64,000 nt of DNA, from assembly GCA_015066935.1 (NCBI GenBank), contig SVNK01000006.1:62001-126000 (forward strand), written 5' to 3'. Made by a program: the position numbers and the translations under genes. This stretch comes from Ruminococcus sp. (GTDB taxonomy: Bacteria; Bacillota; Clostridia; Oscillospirales; Ruminococcaceae). Positions 52,402 through 59,608 of the stretch are shown here, piece after piece; the first letter of the stretch is position 1, and each line of letters begins with the position of its first letter. The notes under the pieces were generated by a model that worked only from the letters and a program-made list of their open reading frames with translations, was not told where the DNA came from and ran no database searches.

Positions 52402-53382
52402 ATGAATTTTAATTATAACGATCATCATAACCCGGAGAATATAAAAAAGTTTATAAAGTTTATATTTGTAATAGTTATTATTATGACGATGATCCCCATA
52501 GTAATACTGTTCAAAAGTCAATCCTCTGATTCTGACAAAAAATATAAAGAATATACATTTCCTGTTTATGCAGAGATAGTGGACATAGTTACTGAAGATA
52601 ATAATGGTAAACCGATTGAGGAGTCTCCTGTATTTTTATATGAATACAACGGACAGAAATACAGGGTTACGGTATTGAATGTTGAAAAGAATTATTATAG
52701 TATAGGTCAAACAGTAGAAATCAAGCTTATCCCTTATGATCCGGGGACTTTTTATGACCCAATATATATAAAAGATATGAATAAAGGAAACTCAACCGGT
52801 TTCATAATTATAATATGTTTTTTCATGATTCCCGTTATTTTGGTAATCTTTGGTATGAGAAAGATGCTTAAGAATTCTGATACAATTGCGAAAAGATTTG
52901 CGGAAGGGTATGCGGATTCAATGGAAGCTCAGCAAGAAGCCGTACAAAGGGAATTGAATCCCGATAATCAATATGACTATTCTGACACAAATAATTACGG
53001 TACTGATAATTACAATGACTCGTATGACGCATATAATAGTACTGATTACGGGGATTCTTCTCATGATACTACATATAATGACGATTATCAGAGTACGTAT
53101 GATACGTCATTTGACTCATACGAAACTCCGAAGAAACGGATCAATGTTGTAAGAACAGATAGGAACAATACTGTAGCCGGAAACATTCTGGCGGTTATTT
53201 CGTGTTTTGTTTTCATTGCAGCAGGATTATTGGCATTATATCTTGCCGAGGATTCGTCGACCTCAATTCTTGGATATATCTTTGTCGGTATGGGTGGATT
53301 AGTCTTGGTACTGTTAATATCGGATTTTATCAACAGAAAGCGAAAACGCTCGGATTATGACAGCGATTCAGATTATCAATAA
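52402..53382 (+). CDS. DUF3592-like membrane protein B with Tyr/Asp/Asn-rich segment
   Basis: A 326-residue protein. Membrane helices lie near 20-38, 130-152, 256-275 and 285-305. The first soluble domain has FLYEYNGQKYRVTVLN and LIPYDPGTFYDPIY, close to protein A. A low-complexity Tyr/Asp/Asn/Ser segment spans about 185-240 (DNQYDYSDTNNYGTDNYNDS). AT-rich codon use. AAGGAGG precedes the ATG. Function unknown. Confidence 0.6.
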   Translation: MNFNYNDHHNPENIKKFIKFIFVIVIIMTMIPIVILFKSQSSDSDKKYKEYTFPVYAEIVDIVTEDNNGKPIEESPVFLYEYNGQKYRVTVLNVEKNYYSIGQTVEIKLIPYDPGTFYDPIYIKDMNKGNSTGFIIIICFFMIPVILVIFGMRKMLKNSDTIAKRFAEGYADSMEAQQEAVQRELNPDNQYDYSDTNNYGTDNYNDSYDAYNSTDYGDSSHDTTYNDDYQSTYDTSFDSYETPKKRINVVRTDRNNTVAGNILAVISCFVFIAAGLLALYLAEDSSTSILGYIFVGMGGLVLVLLISDFINRKRKRSDYDSDSDYQ

Positions 53383-53497
53383 TTTATGTGTGTTATATGG
53401 GGGATTATGTAGTGTGAGAATCGTAAAAACTATATCTTATATTGTGCAGAAAAACTAAGATGTTTTTTGAATAAATAAATCAAAGGAGTAAATTGAA

Positions 53498-54700
53498 ATG
53501 GGAAAATGTATGATTATCGGCTGCGGAGGCGTTGCATCCGTAGCAATTCACAAGTGCTGCCAGAACAGCGAAGTTTTTGAGGGGATCATGATTGCGAGCC
53601 GTACAAAGTCAAAGTGCGATGCTCTGAAGGAGAAGCTTCAGCCCACTACAAAGACAGTAATCGAAACAGCACAGGTAAATGCTGACAATGTTGATGAGCT
53701 TATTGCACTTATCGAGAGCTACAAGCCTGATGTTGTGCTGAATCTTGCACTTCCATATCAGGATCTGACGATTATGGATGCATGTCTTGCAACAAAGACT
53801 CATTATGTTGATACAGCGAATTACGAGCCGCTTGATACTGCTAAATTCGAATATAAGTGGCAGTGGGCATACCGTGAGAAGTTCGAGAAGGCAGGAATCA
53901 CAGCTCTCCTCGGAAGCGGATTTGACCCCGGAGTAACAGGAGTATTCTCCGCATACGCAATGAAGCATCATTTCGACGAAATCAACTACATAGATATTCT
54001 TGACTGCAACGGTGGTGATCATGGTTACCCATTTGCAACAAACTTCAATCCTGAAATCAATATCCGTGAAGTTTCCGCAAAGGGAAGCTATATCGAGGAC
54101 GGCAAGTGGATTGAGACAGAACCGATGGAAATCAAGCGTGTTTATAACTTCAAGGGCGTGGGAGAAAAGGATATGTACCTTCTTCACCACGAAGAACTTG
54201 AGTCTCTTGCACTCAATATCAAGGGCATCAAGCGTATACGTTTCTTCATGACATTTGGTCAGAGCTATCTTACACATCTGAAGTGCCTTGAAAACGTTGG
54301 CATGACCTCAATTGAACCTATTATGTACGAGGGCAGGGAGATTGTACCGCTTCAGTTCCTCAAGGCAGTTCTTCCTGACCCTGCATCGCTTGGTCCGAGA
54401 ACAGTCGGAAAGACAAATATCGGCTGTATTTTCCGTGGAAAGAAGGACGGCAAGGACAAGAACTACTATCTCTATAACATCTGTGATCATCAGGAGTGCT
54501 ACAAAGAGGTTGGTTCACAGGCGATTTCCTATACAACAGGTGTACCTGCAATGATAGGTGCAATGATGATTATGACAGGACAGTGGAAAAAAGCAGGCGT
54601 ATACAATATTGAGGAATTTGATCCCGATCCGTTTATGGAAGCTCTTAACAAGTGGGGACTTCCGTGGGAAGAGGACTTCAATCCTGTTCTTGTTGATTAA
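53498..54700 (+). CDS. Carboxynorspermidine/carboxyspermidine synthase (saccharopine dehydrogenase family)
   Basis: A 400-residue NAD(P)H-dependent enzyme. The N-terminal MIIGCGGVASVAIHKCC is the Rossmann loop, with LGSGFDPGVTGVFSAYAMKHHFDE and DCNGGDHGYPFATNFNPEIN farther on. That pattern is typical of CASDH/CANSDH, which condenses aspartate semialdehyde with putrescine (or diaminopropane). The matching decarboxylase lies three genes on. AAAGGAG precedes the ATG. Putrescine is the expected substrate given speA/speB. Confidence 0.9.
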   Translation: MGKCMIIGCGGVASVAIHKCCQNSEVFEGIMIASRTKSKCDALKEKLQPTTKTVIETAQVNADNVDELIALIESYKPDVVLNLALPYQDLTIMDACLATKTHYVDTANYEPLDTAKFEYKWQWAYREKFEKAGITALLGSGFDPGVTGVFSAYAMKHHFDEINYIDILDCNGGDHGYPFATNFNPEINIREVSAKGSYIEDGKWIETEPMEIKRVYNFKGVGEKDMYLLHHEELESLALNIKGIKRIRFFMTFGQSYLTHLKCLENVGMTSIEPIMYEGREIVPLQFLKAVLPDPASLGPRTVGKTNIGCIFRGKKDGKDKNYYLYNICDHQECYKEVGSQAISYTTGVPAMIGAMMIMTGQWKKAGVYNIEEFDPDPFMEALNKWGLPWEEDFNPVLVD

Positions 54701-54712
54701 GGAGGAAACAGT

Positions 54713-54901
54713 ATGGCTTGTAAAATGGAGGACGCTCTGCTGCGTTATATAAACAGGGATTGTACAGTTTACACTGTTGATGAGGAGTTTTACGGAGTTC
54801 TGACAGAGGTTGGCGAAGGCTTCATATTAGTCAGTGAAGAAGGTACGGACGCAATTATCAATATATCAAAAATCGTTGGAGTTCAGTTCGACGAGGAATA
54901 G
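54713..54901 (+). CDS. Small conserved protein, paralogue of the next gene
   Basis: A 62-residue protein of small beta-barrel appearance: MEDALLRYINRDCTVYTVDEE, then FYGVLTEVGEGFILVSEEG and INISKIVGVQF. The next gene shows the same order of helix, Cys, GVL/AGII, GEGxI and IxYI/IVGV strands. This is reminiscent of Sm-like or DUF6897-type proteins, but that is a guess. AAGGAGG precedes the ATG. Confidence 0.6.
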   Translation: MACKMEDALLRYINRDCTVYTVDEEFYGVLTEVGEGFILVSEEGTDAIINISKIVGVQFDEE

Positions 54902-54911
54902 GAGATAAAAA

Positions 54912-55133
54912 ATGAGATTGGAAGAGGTACTGAGAGAGTATCTGGACAAACCATGTCATCTCGGAGTAAAAGGGAATAATATACAGATGTATTATGCAGG
55001 TATAATTGAGCAAATTGGAGAAGGTTGGATAAGATTTGTAGATAATTCAAGATATGAATACATAATTCCTACAGCGAGTATAGCATATATCCGCAATGAT
55101 GAACGCAGAGAGAAGAAAAAGCGTAATGAATAA
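54912..55133 (+). CDS. Small conserved protein, second paralogue
   Basis: A 73-residue protein like the preceding one (LEEVLREYLDKPCHLG, AGIIEQIGEGWIRFVDN, IIPTASIAYIRNDE), with an added basic tail RREKKKRNE. It lies 10 bases after its paralogue and overlaps the decarboxylase start. Function unknown; the position suggests a link to polyamine metabolism or to regulating it. Confidence 0.6.
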   Translation: MRLEEVLREYLDKPCHLGVKGNNIQMYYAGIIEQIGEGWIRFVDNSRYEYIIPTASIAYIRNDERREKKKRNE

Positions 55134-56262
55134 TATAAAGAATCTTTGTAGACTTCCAACGCCGTGCTATGTTATTGATGAGGAGAAACTTATCCGTAAT
55201 CTTGAGATTCTCAGGGGTGTTGAGCAGAGGACGGAGGCTAAAATTCTTCTTGCACAGAAAGCGTTTTCCTGTTATCATCTGTATTCTATGATAGGGGAGT
55301 ATGTTTCGGGAACAGCGTGCAGCGGACTTTTTGAGGCACGTCTCGGATATGAGGAAATGGGCAAGGAGAACCATGTCTTTTCAGCGGCATATCGTGAAAA
55401 CGAAATTGACGAGATTATATCGTACTGCGGACATATTATATTCAACTCTTTCAGCCAGCTTGAACGTTACCGTGACAGAGTGCTGAAAGCGGGAAAGAAA
55501 ATAGGACTCCGCATTAATCCTGAATTCTCCACGCAGGAAGGACACGAAATTTATGACCCGTGTTCACCTAAGTCAAGGCTTGGAATTACAAATGCGAATT
55601 TTCTTCGTGATAAGCTGGAGGGAGTCACCGGACTTCATTTCCACACATTATGCGAACAGAATTCAGATGACCTCGAAAGGACTCTTGAAGCTGTAGAGGA
55701 AAAATTCGGAGATGTTCTTGAGAAAATGGAATGGATAAATCTCGGCGGAGGTCACCACATAACCCGTGCTGATTACGACATTCCACGGCTTGAGCGTTGT
55801 ATCAGACATATGCAGGAAAAATATGGTCTGGAGGTATTTCTTGAGCCTGGAGAAGCTTTTGCACTCAATGCAGGATATCTTGTAACAGAGGTACTTGATA
55901 TAATCAGCAATGATATTCCGATTGCGATTCTTGACACATCGGCGGCTTGTCATATGCCTGATGTACTGGAAATGCCGTATCGTCCGCCTCTTTACGATTC
56001 AGGCGAGACAGGTGAAAAGCAGTTCACATATCGTCTTGGTTCTCAGACCTGTCTTGCAGGTGACGTAATAGGGGAGTACTCCTTCGATAATGAGCTTAAA
56101 ATCGGGGACAGACTTGTTTTCGGTGATATGGCGATATATTCCATGGTGAAGAACAATACGTTCAATGGGATGCCTTTGCCCGAGATAATGCTGCTTGACA
56201 AAAGCGGCAGACTTATAACGCTTCGTAAATTCGGTTATGAGGACTTCAAGAATCGTCTTTAA
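55126..56262 (+). CDS. nspC: Carboxynorspermidine decarboxylase (NspC/CANSDC)
   Basis: A 378-residue PLP enzyme of the alanine-racemase-fold group. Residues LLAQKAFSCY hold the PLP Lys (about 46), HFHTLCEQNSDD (about 173-184) and WINLGGGHHITRADY follow, then the Gly-rich EPGEAF, and TSAACHMPDVLEMPYRPPL is specific to CANSDC. It decarboxylates carboxyspermidine to spermidine. ATG at 55126 overlaps the upstream gene; a longer start at 55096 is possible. It completes the second spermidine route. Confidence 0.92.
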   Translation: MNNIKNLCRLPTPCYVIDEEKLIRNLEILRGVEQRTEAKILLAQKAFSCYHLYSMIGEYVSGTACSGLFEARLGYEEMGKENHVFSAAYRENEIDEIISYCGHIIFNSFSQLERYRDRVLKAGKKIGLRINPEFSTQEGHEIYDPCSPKSRLGITNANFLRDKLEGVTGLHFHTLCEQNSDDLERTLEAVEEKFGDVLEKMEWINLGGGHHITRADYDIPRLERCIRHMQEKYGLEVFLEPGEAFALNAGYLVTEVLDIISNDIPIAILDTSAACHMPDVLEMPYRPPLYDSGETGEKQFTYRLGSQTCLAGDVIGEYSFDNELKIGDRLVFGDMAIYSMVKNNTFNGMPLPEIMLLDKSGRLITLRKFGYEDFKNRL

Positions 56263-56274
56263 TACTTACAACAA

Positions 56275-56310
56275 ATGACCTTTCTGCATTTATATGTGCA
56301 GAAAGGTCAT
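56275..56310 (+). terminator. Long hairpin after nspC
   Basis: ATGACCTTTCTGCA (56275-56288) and TGCAGAAAGGTCAT (56297-56310) form a perfect 14-base stem. A U-run is absent, so it may act as a 3' stabiliser or a weak terminator. Confidence 0.55.
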
Positions 56311-56327
56311 ATACTTCTCAAATGGCG

Positions 56328-56356
56328 TTGACAATCCATAGAAATTGATTTATAAT
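56328..56356 (+). promoter_or_regulatory. SigA-type promoter of the amidohydrolase gene
   Basis: TTGACA at 56328-56333 and TATAAT at 56351-56356, spacer 17 bases, followed by AGGAGG before the ATG. Confidence 0.85.
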
Positions 56357-56375
56357 GATATAGGAGGTTCAGAAC

Positions 56376-57191
56376 ATGGATAATGAAATTATAAAGAATT
56401 ATAGGATCATTGACGCTCACTCACACATTTTCCCTGAAAAGATAGCGGAGAACGCTACTGTTGCAATCGGGAAATTCTATGACCTTCATATGGAAGGCTG
56501 TGGAATCAGTGAACGTCTGATTGAAAGCGGCAGCAGAATCGGAACAGAAAAATATCTTGTTTGTTCGGCAGCCACAACACCGCATCAGACGGAGTCAATC
56601 AACAATTTTATAGCACAGGAGTGTGCGGCACACCCTGAATTTTTCGGATTCGGCACTACCCATCCTCTTTCCGATAATATTGAAGCTGATATAGAAAACG
56701 TCAGAAAGCTTGGACTAAGAGGAATAAAGCTTCATCCGGATTTTCAGACTTTTGATGCTGATTCACCCGAAGCTTACAGAATCTATGAGCAGATTGAAGG
56801 CGTGATACCCATGCTGATTCACTGTGGCGACCCTCGGTATGATTATTCCTCTCCGAAGCGAATAGCCAATGTTCACAGGAATTTTCCGAAGCTCATGATA
56901 TTTGCGTCACATCTTGGTGGTTATGGACGTTGGGACGAAGCAGAGGAGTATCTTGCAGGACAGGAAAATATCCGTTTTGACATCAGCAGTGCAATGGCAT
57001 TTATGAGCAAGGAGCGTGCTGTTGATCTTATCAGGAAATACGGCGTCGAGAATTGTTTCTTTGGTTCCGACTTCCCTATGTGGAGTCACGAGGAGGAGCT
57101 TGAGCGTTTTCTGTCACTTGGATTTTCTGAGAAGGAAAACCGCATGATACTTGCTGAGAATTTCCTGAAATGCTTTCCTGATTTAGAATAA
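56376..57191 (+). CDS. Metal-dependent amidohydrolase (amidohydro_2 family)
   Basis: A 271-residue TIM-barrel hydrolase. The metal motif is IIDAHSHIFP near the N-terminus, with GIKLHPDFQTF (about 115), MLIHCGD (about 148), FASHLGG and GSDFPMW, all expected ligand positions. Length and pattern fit the amidohydrolase-2 group that includes decarboxylases. Substrate unknown. Own promoter upstream. Confidence 0.85.
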   Translation: MDNEIIKNYRIIDAHSHIFPEKIAENATVAIGKFYDLHMEGCGISERLIESGSRIGTEKYLVCSAATTPHQTESINNFIAQECAAHPEFFGFGTTHPLSDNIEADIENVRKLGLRGIKLHPDFQTFDADSPEAYRIYEQIEGVIPMLIHCGDPRYDYSSPKRIANVHRNFPKLMIFASHLGGYGRWDEAEEYLAGQENIRFDISSAMAFMSKERAVDLIRKYGVENCFFGSDFPMWSHEEELERFLSLGFSEKENRMILAENFLKCFPDLE

Positions 57192-57318
57192 TTATGTATT
57201 TACTGAGCAGCATTGTAAGCAGCAGTGCTGCTTTAATTGTGTCAAAATGCAATTTATGATACTTAAAATGCAAAGTATGCAGAATATATTGCAATTATAA
57301 TTTGTTTATGTATAATAT

Positions 57319-57423
57319 AATTAATGTGTCCTCAATAACCGCCGTCAGGCGGCTATTGCCCCGAACTTCGTTCGGGGAGCGCAAATTCTTTATAACATGA
57401 GTAATTTGTGCATCACATTAATT
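57319..57423. repeat. Palindromic interspersed repeat, family B copy 1
   Basis: AATTAATGTG at 57319-57328 and CACATTAATT at 57414-57423 bound a 105-base unit. It contains the imperfect hairpin AATAACCGCC-GTCA-GGCGGCTATT and CCCCGAACTTCGTTCGGGG. The same ordered segments occur reversed at 63288-63356. The right end abuts the start of the next frame. Confidence 0.8.
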
Positions 57424-57426
57424 GAT

Positions 57427-57757
57427 GTCTTGCTCATTTTGCCCTAAATCGTTTACAACAGAAGGAGTATATTACGTCGGATTAATTGAAGAATTCAGTG
57501 ATGTAAAGATGATTTTTTCTGTAAACGATAAAGTTGTCGATTCAATTCAGATTAACACTGCTGAAACAAGAATTGACAAGGAGATAGCTATTGAATCGGG
57601 GGATAAAGTGGATGTTTATGTTGAAGGTACTGATAAATACGGGTATATTCACAGGTTTCATAGTAGAAGTCAGAGTTCAGAAGATACGGGTACGGTATAT
57701 CCTTATGAAATAATCATGGATTCAGAAGGAAACGTATTATTTGATAATTTCATGTAA
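57427..57757 (+). pseudogene. Truncated gene fragment of unknown origin
   Basis: An open frame of about 110 residues beginning at the edge of the family B repeat. It has no recognisable SD or signal and starts mid-domain in appearance (CSFCPKSFTTEGVYYVGLIEE), but the rest is protein-like (MIFSVNDKVVDSIQINTAET and a strong terminator follows). I read it as a 3' remnant cut by the repeat, or a gene with an unconventional start. No family is recognised. Confidence 0.45.
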
Positions 57758-57760
57758 TAA

Positions 57761-57800
57761 AAAACAGCATCGTACAGAGTGTACGGTGCTGTTTTGTTTT
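57761..57800. terminator. Bidirectional terminator between the fragment and comFC
   Basis: AAAACAGCATCGTACA (57761-57776) pairs with TGTACGGTGCTGTTTT (57780-57795) with one G-U pair; T-run on both strands. Confidence 0.82.
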
Positions 57801-58473
57801 ATGTATCGTTCTTTTTCTTCTTGAGCGGAGTCTTGCAGCAGACAGCGCAGTGAACGGAAGCTGCATTATTCTCCAGAAGAAGTTTCGTAAGGACGGCAAG
57901 TGTGCTCCCGGTAGTACATATATCGTCTATGAGAAGAATGTTTTTCCCTTCAATAATTTCGGGTAGGACAACAGTAAAAGCATTTTTGAGATTGTGGAAA
58001 CGACTTATTCTGTTGAGAGTTTTCTGGTCCGCAGTCATGCGTGTTTTCATTACAGCGTCCTTGCAGACGGGAATACCGAGAGATCGTCCGACTATACCTG
58101 CAATCAGTTCTGCCTGATTATAGGTTCTTTCATGCTTTTTGGAAACGTGCATAGGAACGGGAATAATCAGGTCAGCTTTATCAGCAGTATGCTCAGCTGA
58201 AAGAGTATCGGCAAGTTCACCGCCGAGTGCGAAATCAGCGTTGTCGCATATACCGTTTTTGAGGAGCGAAATAGCAGGCAGTACATTTTCGTCGTAAACA
58301 AAAGCCGCAGTAAAACCTGAAGCTCCCTTTATACTGAAATTCCCCTCGTATCTGATGAGCTTATCACGACATTCAGGGCAGAATCGGCTGCTGTGATGAA
58401 TGACAGAGTCACAAAGCGGACATCTTGAGGGGAAAAACAGCTGTAATAATTTACGTTTTGTAGTTATATTCAT
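57799..58473 (-). CDS. comFC: ComF family phosphoribosyltransferase-like protein
   Basis: A 224-residue protein. The N-terminal zinc-ribbon cysteines are in SRCPLCDS and RFCPECRD, followed by the PRT core: IPVPMHVSKKHERTYNQAELIA and the PRPP loop NILLIDDICTTGSTLAVL. ComFC takes part in DNA uptake for transformation. It lies two bases after the methyltransferase gene and is probably cotranscribed. comFA is not visible nearby. Confidence 0.9.
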   Translation of the reverse strand: MNITTKRKLLQLFFPSRCPLCDSVIHHSSRFCPECRDKLIRYEGNFSIKGASGFTAAFVYDENVLPAISLLKNGICDNADFALGGELADTLSAEHTADKADLIIPVPMHVSKKHERTYNQAELIAGIVGRSLGIPVCKDAVMKTRMTADQKTLNRISRFHNLKNAFTVVLPEIIEGKNILLIDDICTTGSTLAVLTKLLLENNAASVHCAVCCKTPLKKKKNDT

Positions 58474-58474
58474 A

Positions 58475-59608
58475 TCAGAAGTACATATAAAGCTGACATT
58501 TTATCATGCCATTGTAGAGCTTTCTGCGTTTTTTTGCGTTAGCACCGAAGAACTGCTCAAACTGCTCATGAGGAGAAATGATATATGACTGTGAATCCCC
58601 ACCTTTTCTGAGAACCTTGCCCATTTTACGATAAATGTCTTCAGTTTCACGAAGTTCAAGGAGTCTTTCGCCATATGGAGGATTACAGATAACAATCGAA
58701 TTTTCAGGCTGAACAAATTTTGAAATATCAGCCTGTTCGATTTTCATTCGTGACTTGATTCCTGCTTTGTGAGCGTTATCGAGTGTCAGAGCGACGGCTG
58801 AATCGTCAATATCGAATCCGATACCCTGAAATTTTGCACTTCTGTCAACATTGTCGATAGCACGAGTTCTTTCCTCACGCCATATAGCCGAATCAAGCGA
58901 CTGCCACTTTTCGGCAGCAAATCTTCTGTTGATTCCGGGAGCAATTCTGAGGGCTTTCAGAGCCGCCTCAATGAGTAGAGTACCGCTTCCACAGAAAGGG
59001 TCACAGACTATTGAGTCGGGACGGACTCTTGCAAGGTCGATAATACCTGCGGCAAGAGTTTCCTTAATGGGAGCAGCATTGGAATTACGTCTGTAACCAC
59101 GTTTATGGAGTCCAACGCCGCTTGTGTCGAGATAAATCGTACAGATGTCCTTGAGCAGACTGAATTTGATCTGAACGGGAGCTTCAGTTTCTTCAAACCA
59201 GCTTATACCGTATTTTTCTTTCAGACGTTCAACAGCCGCTTTTTTTACAATAGACTGACAATCAGGAACACTGTGCAGAGTAGAATTGAGTGAATATCCT
59301 TTGACAGGGAACGCATTGTTCACAGAAATATATCGTTCAAGCTCAATTGCTCTGACTCCCTGAAATAGTTCTTCATAGGTTTTTGCGGGGAATTCCGCAA
59401 GCTCCACAAAAACTCTTTCAGCAGTTGAAAGACAGATATTTGCACGGGCGAGAATATTTTCGTCGCCCGTGAAGCTGATTTTACCGTTACTGATTTTGAG
59501 TTCAGTTCCACCGATTCTGGTGATTTCGTATTTGAGTACACTTTCCAGACCAAAGTGGCATGGACAGCAGAGTCTTATTGAATTATTCAAAATATCATCC
59601 TTTACCAT
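58475..59608 (-). CDS. THUMP-domain RNA methyltransferase (RlmL/YpsC type)
   Basis: A 377-residue enzyme. A THUMP-like N-terminal region (about 25-165) leads to an AdoMet domain with SIVCDPFCGSGTLLIEAALKA (about 200-220) and the NPPY motif IVICNPPYGERL (about 310-321). It should methylate N2 of a guanine in 23S rRNA. Its start overlaps the end of the PBP gene by 7 bases. Confidence 0.88.
   Translation of the reverse strand: MVKDDILNNSIRLCCPCHFGLESVLKYEITRIGGTELKISNGKISFTGDENILARANICLSTAERVFVELAEFPAKTYEELFQGVRAIELERYISVNNAFPVKGYSLNSTLHSVPDCQSIVKKAAVERLKEKYGISWFEETEAPVQIKFSLLKDICTIYLDTSGVGLHKRGYRRNSNAAPIKETLAAGIIDLARVRPDSIVCDPFCGSGTLLIEAALKALRIAPGINRRFAAEKWQSLDSAIWREERTRAIDNVDRSAKFQGIGFDIDDSAVALTLDNAHKAGIKSRMKIEQADISKFVQPENSIVICNPPYGERLLELRETEDIYRKMGKVLRKGGDSQSYIISPHEQFEQFFGANAKKRRKLYNGMIKCQLYMYF

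Noticed and set aside
53609..54277. A 222-codon open frame on the minus strand within the carboxyspermidine synthase gene
   Set aside because: It is antisense to a well-conserved enzyme, has no SD and no recognisable domain, and is explained by codon bias of the true gene.
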